Part shown: in pieces, positions 61,729 through 64,000 of the stretch | How positions within the stretch are numbered: the first letter of the stretch is position 1 | Layout of the letters: each line of letters opens with the position of its first letter | From: Phorcus lineatus | Taxonomy: Eukaryota > Mollusca > Gastropoda > Trochida > Trochidae | DNA: 64,000 nucleotides | Direction of reading: 5' to 3' | Assembly (NCBI GenBank): GCA_921293015.1 | Contig: OV121091.1 | Location: 31,108,839-31,172,838, forward strand | The notes under the pieces: model-generated | Database searches by the model: none | What the model was told of the DNA's origin: nothing | What the model saw: the letters and a program-made list of their open reading frames with translations, nothing else | Position numbers and translations under genes: made by a program

Positions 61729-62040
61729 ACGCCGTTTCAAACTTATCATTTAAATCGCCTAAGTTACTTCCGTAAGCTTTCCAAAAGCTAAACTATATTC
61801 GAATTTGCACCATGCACTTTGAGTAGTCTTTATAGAACACAAACGCCTCATTTTGCACAGGCGTTTGTGACAACAACTATGTTATTCATGCATTCATTGT
61901 TTTCATTGGCTAAAATATTGCCAGGTAGTTCAAGTTGCAATATTGTGCCGGTACGGGAAACTGTCGGAAGCCCGAGAAACCTTGGTATTAAGAGGTTGCA
62001 TAGCAATTTATGACGGAGTTACCTTTGTCTGGAGCGAATG
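61729..62040 (-). mobile_element. 430-bp TIR element family, one-ended copy
   Basis: Matches the reverse complement of the 33384 copy from GCCGTTTCAAA..CATT..AATCGCCTAAGTTA to its end, including GGCTAAAATATTGCCAGGTA, TTGCAATATTGTGCCGG, GGAAGCCCGAGAAACCTT and the terminal GACGGAGTTACC..GGAGCGAATG. The other terminal repeat is missing, so this copy is truncated. Confidence 0.85.
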
Positions 62041-64000
62041 CATAATGCCTTGACATCACCGCACTGGGAGTCCATGCAATGTTCATAGATGTACACTATT
62101 CATTGAAACGTAATGTCAAATGATTTTGGGTAATGAATAGAATTTTTACCCTCGTGTCTTGAGGTATGATACATAAAAGTAAAGATAACCTGGGAAGCCT
62201 CGGATATTTGTAACACGCTTTCCCGGGCTGTTTTCTTAAGAATGCCCCCCCCCCCCCCCTTCCCCCCTCAAAACCGGACAATTTTGATATTATTCACGGA
62301 TTCCTCTATGAATAAAATAACATTATTGGTTTTCAGATAAAGTCGCTTATTCGCTTATTCGCTGAATCAGTCAAATCAGCGTAATTCTAACTAGTTGACC
62401 GTTTACAACAACATTACAGCTCGTAGTCACCTCTCAACCCCCACAGGTCCCATCAGGACCCCCTCTTCCCCCCTTTTCCATTTTAAATTTAAATTTAAGT
62501 TTTAAAAATAGTTAAAACATGACCCCACCCCTAATTATCACCCGTATATCCCAAGGGAGTCGGGCTTACGTTTTGATAATGTACGTGGGTAATGTTTTAT
62601 CTTACATATACTTATATGTATGATAAATGGTCTCTGACTGCTAATGCTGAATTCACCAAAATATGTAAACAATTGAAAGATCAGTGATGTTACCTATCGC
62701 TTTTGATTAATATCAACTGACCACTTTTATCAAAATCTAACACAGCAATATAATTTTACTTTAGATATAAAGTAAATAATTCACTTTTTAACCGTGTTCT
62801 GTCGACACTATATTTATCTCGTAACAGTTAAAAAGTCAAACAGATTACAACATCAGTTTAAACAACAGTGATGTAACTTGATGTATCATCTGTCATATTT
62901 AGCTGCCAAACATTGATTTTCAGTTTTAACGACAACAGCACCATAAAAGTAAGTAATACTGCATCTAGGTGATGAATCTGCTGTTGAGATGTCCCTATAG
63001 TTGGATACAACACTTCATGGAATACTGAATTCTTCAACGATCAAATGCTGCCTTGTGTATTTGAACCCTTCTCATGCTTCATTCTGTTCTCATGAAATGA
63101 ATGTCATATAAACACTATGGCCGCAAAACGGAATACATTCGTTTGCTTTTTGTTCAAGGTCTAATTCTAATTTTTTAAATGTAATTTAATAACGTGGTGA
63201 GGATTTTCACGGATTAAAGTGACTCAGAGTATGTTTCCTAATGTTTCATGTGGCTTGAGTAGAAGCAAAACACCTTTTGACCTGAGTTCACTTAAAATCG
63301 CCTCCTTGAACTGGCTTTTTTATCTCTAAAATGCACAAATTATGATATTTTCTTGTCTTCAATGATAATCGGAAAACGGCCCTACAAATGACAAAAAAAG
63401 TCAAAATCATGTGTCCAATTAACATGTATATTTGTTATATGACCTAATGAATACTATAAACCTGTTTGTCTTTGTGTCTCCTGTATATACTTCACCAAAA
63501 TTACGTTTGAGTCTAATTACTGTCCGGTTCACGATCACAAATCACGACTTTTACCCGTTTATTGTCACAATACTGAACTAATAAGCATTAGCTTTCTGAT
63601 TTTTTGAAACAACCCCTACAACCGATAACACAGCGCCATTTATGAAGTCTGACATTTTTTACTCAAAAACATACTCTGTGCCCCTTAAAATATTTTGTGT
63701 AAAAAAGGGGATGGAGGTTTTTAATCACATTAGCCATGAATCATAGTGAAACATGTAACTGTCAGCTTGTTCTATAACTTTGAATTGTACTGAAACCTTG
63801 TTTCATATATGCAGTTCTGTGAATACAGTTCTCAAGCTATTCACAGGATACTTATCCTCAAAACTCGCCCAGAGCAACTGCGCTATTCCGCCTAGTATAT
63901 AAGGAACGTCGTCTCCTATAATAATATTTGGCGAAGAAATCAGCTGTTTGGTGATCGATCACGAACGGCACAATTTCCTATATAATGTACCGGGAGAAAT
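62041..64000. other. Gene-poor end of window
   Basis: No exon recognised. A poly-C tract of 15 bases lies at 62245-62259. Confidence 0.45.

Overview
The window reads as animal nuclear DNA: it is AT-rich, spliced genes are rare and widely spaced, and transposable-element remains are dense. A vasopressin/oxytocin (conopressin)-type receptor, a collagen-free coiled-coil C1q-domain gene and tRNA-headed SINEs with short CTCA-type tails fit a lophotrochozoan, most likely a gastropod mollusc. That placement is inference from gene and repeat style; no species can be named from the sequence alone.

Only two convincing protein genes are present. A three-exon plus-strand gene (11741-13848) encodes a secreted 399-residue protein: signal peptide, long coiled coil and a C-terminal C1q domain. 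A minus-strand gene (55370 down to 53698) has two coding exons and encodes a 411-residue vasopressin/oxytocin-family G-protein-coupled receptor. Its intron lies between TM6 and TM7, and a strong acceptor upstream of the start shows that a further 5' UTR exon exists, probably above 55422. The two genes have no evident functional link.

The rest is mobile or repetitive DNA. (1) An L2/CR1-like LINE 3' fragment (5040-5680, minus). (2) A palindromic 20-bp repeat array (8266-8566) beside a Penelope-like element whose GIY-YIG region is split and inverted (8570-9213), as expected of twin priming. (3) A rearranged tandem duplication (10001-11437) just upstream of the C1q gene. (4) A TIR element family of about 430 bp with five copies (12.4, 33.4, 45.5, 53.2 and 61.7 kb), one in a C1q intron and one just downstream of the receptor. 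(5) A 582-bp element (18408-18989) with 22-bp TIRs and a 6-bp target duplication, whose interior is almost entirely a 21-bp CTAATTAG satellite. (6) Two SINE families; the tail of one matches the LINE 3' end. (7) A Tc1-type transposase relic near 27 kb. (8) Several loci of ~150-190-bp tandem repeats, three of them ending in a GACGGACGGA-like motif, plus (AT)n and poly-C tracts and a near-perfect 145-bp hairpin at 19361-19505.

The long stretches between these features (notably 23.9-27.0, 34.1-36.8, 37.2-45.5, 46.0-52.8 and 55.4-58.5 kb) show no recognisable exons. They look like intergenic DNA or introns of genes whose exons lie outside the window.
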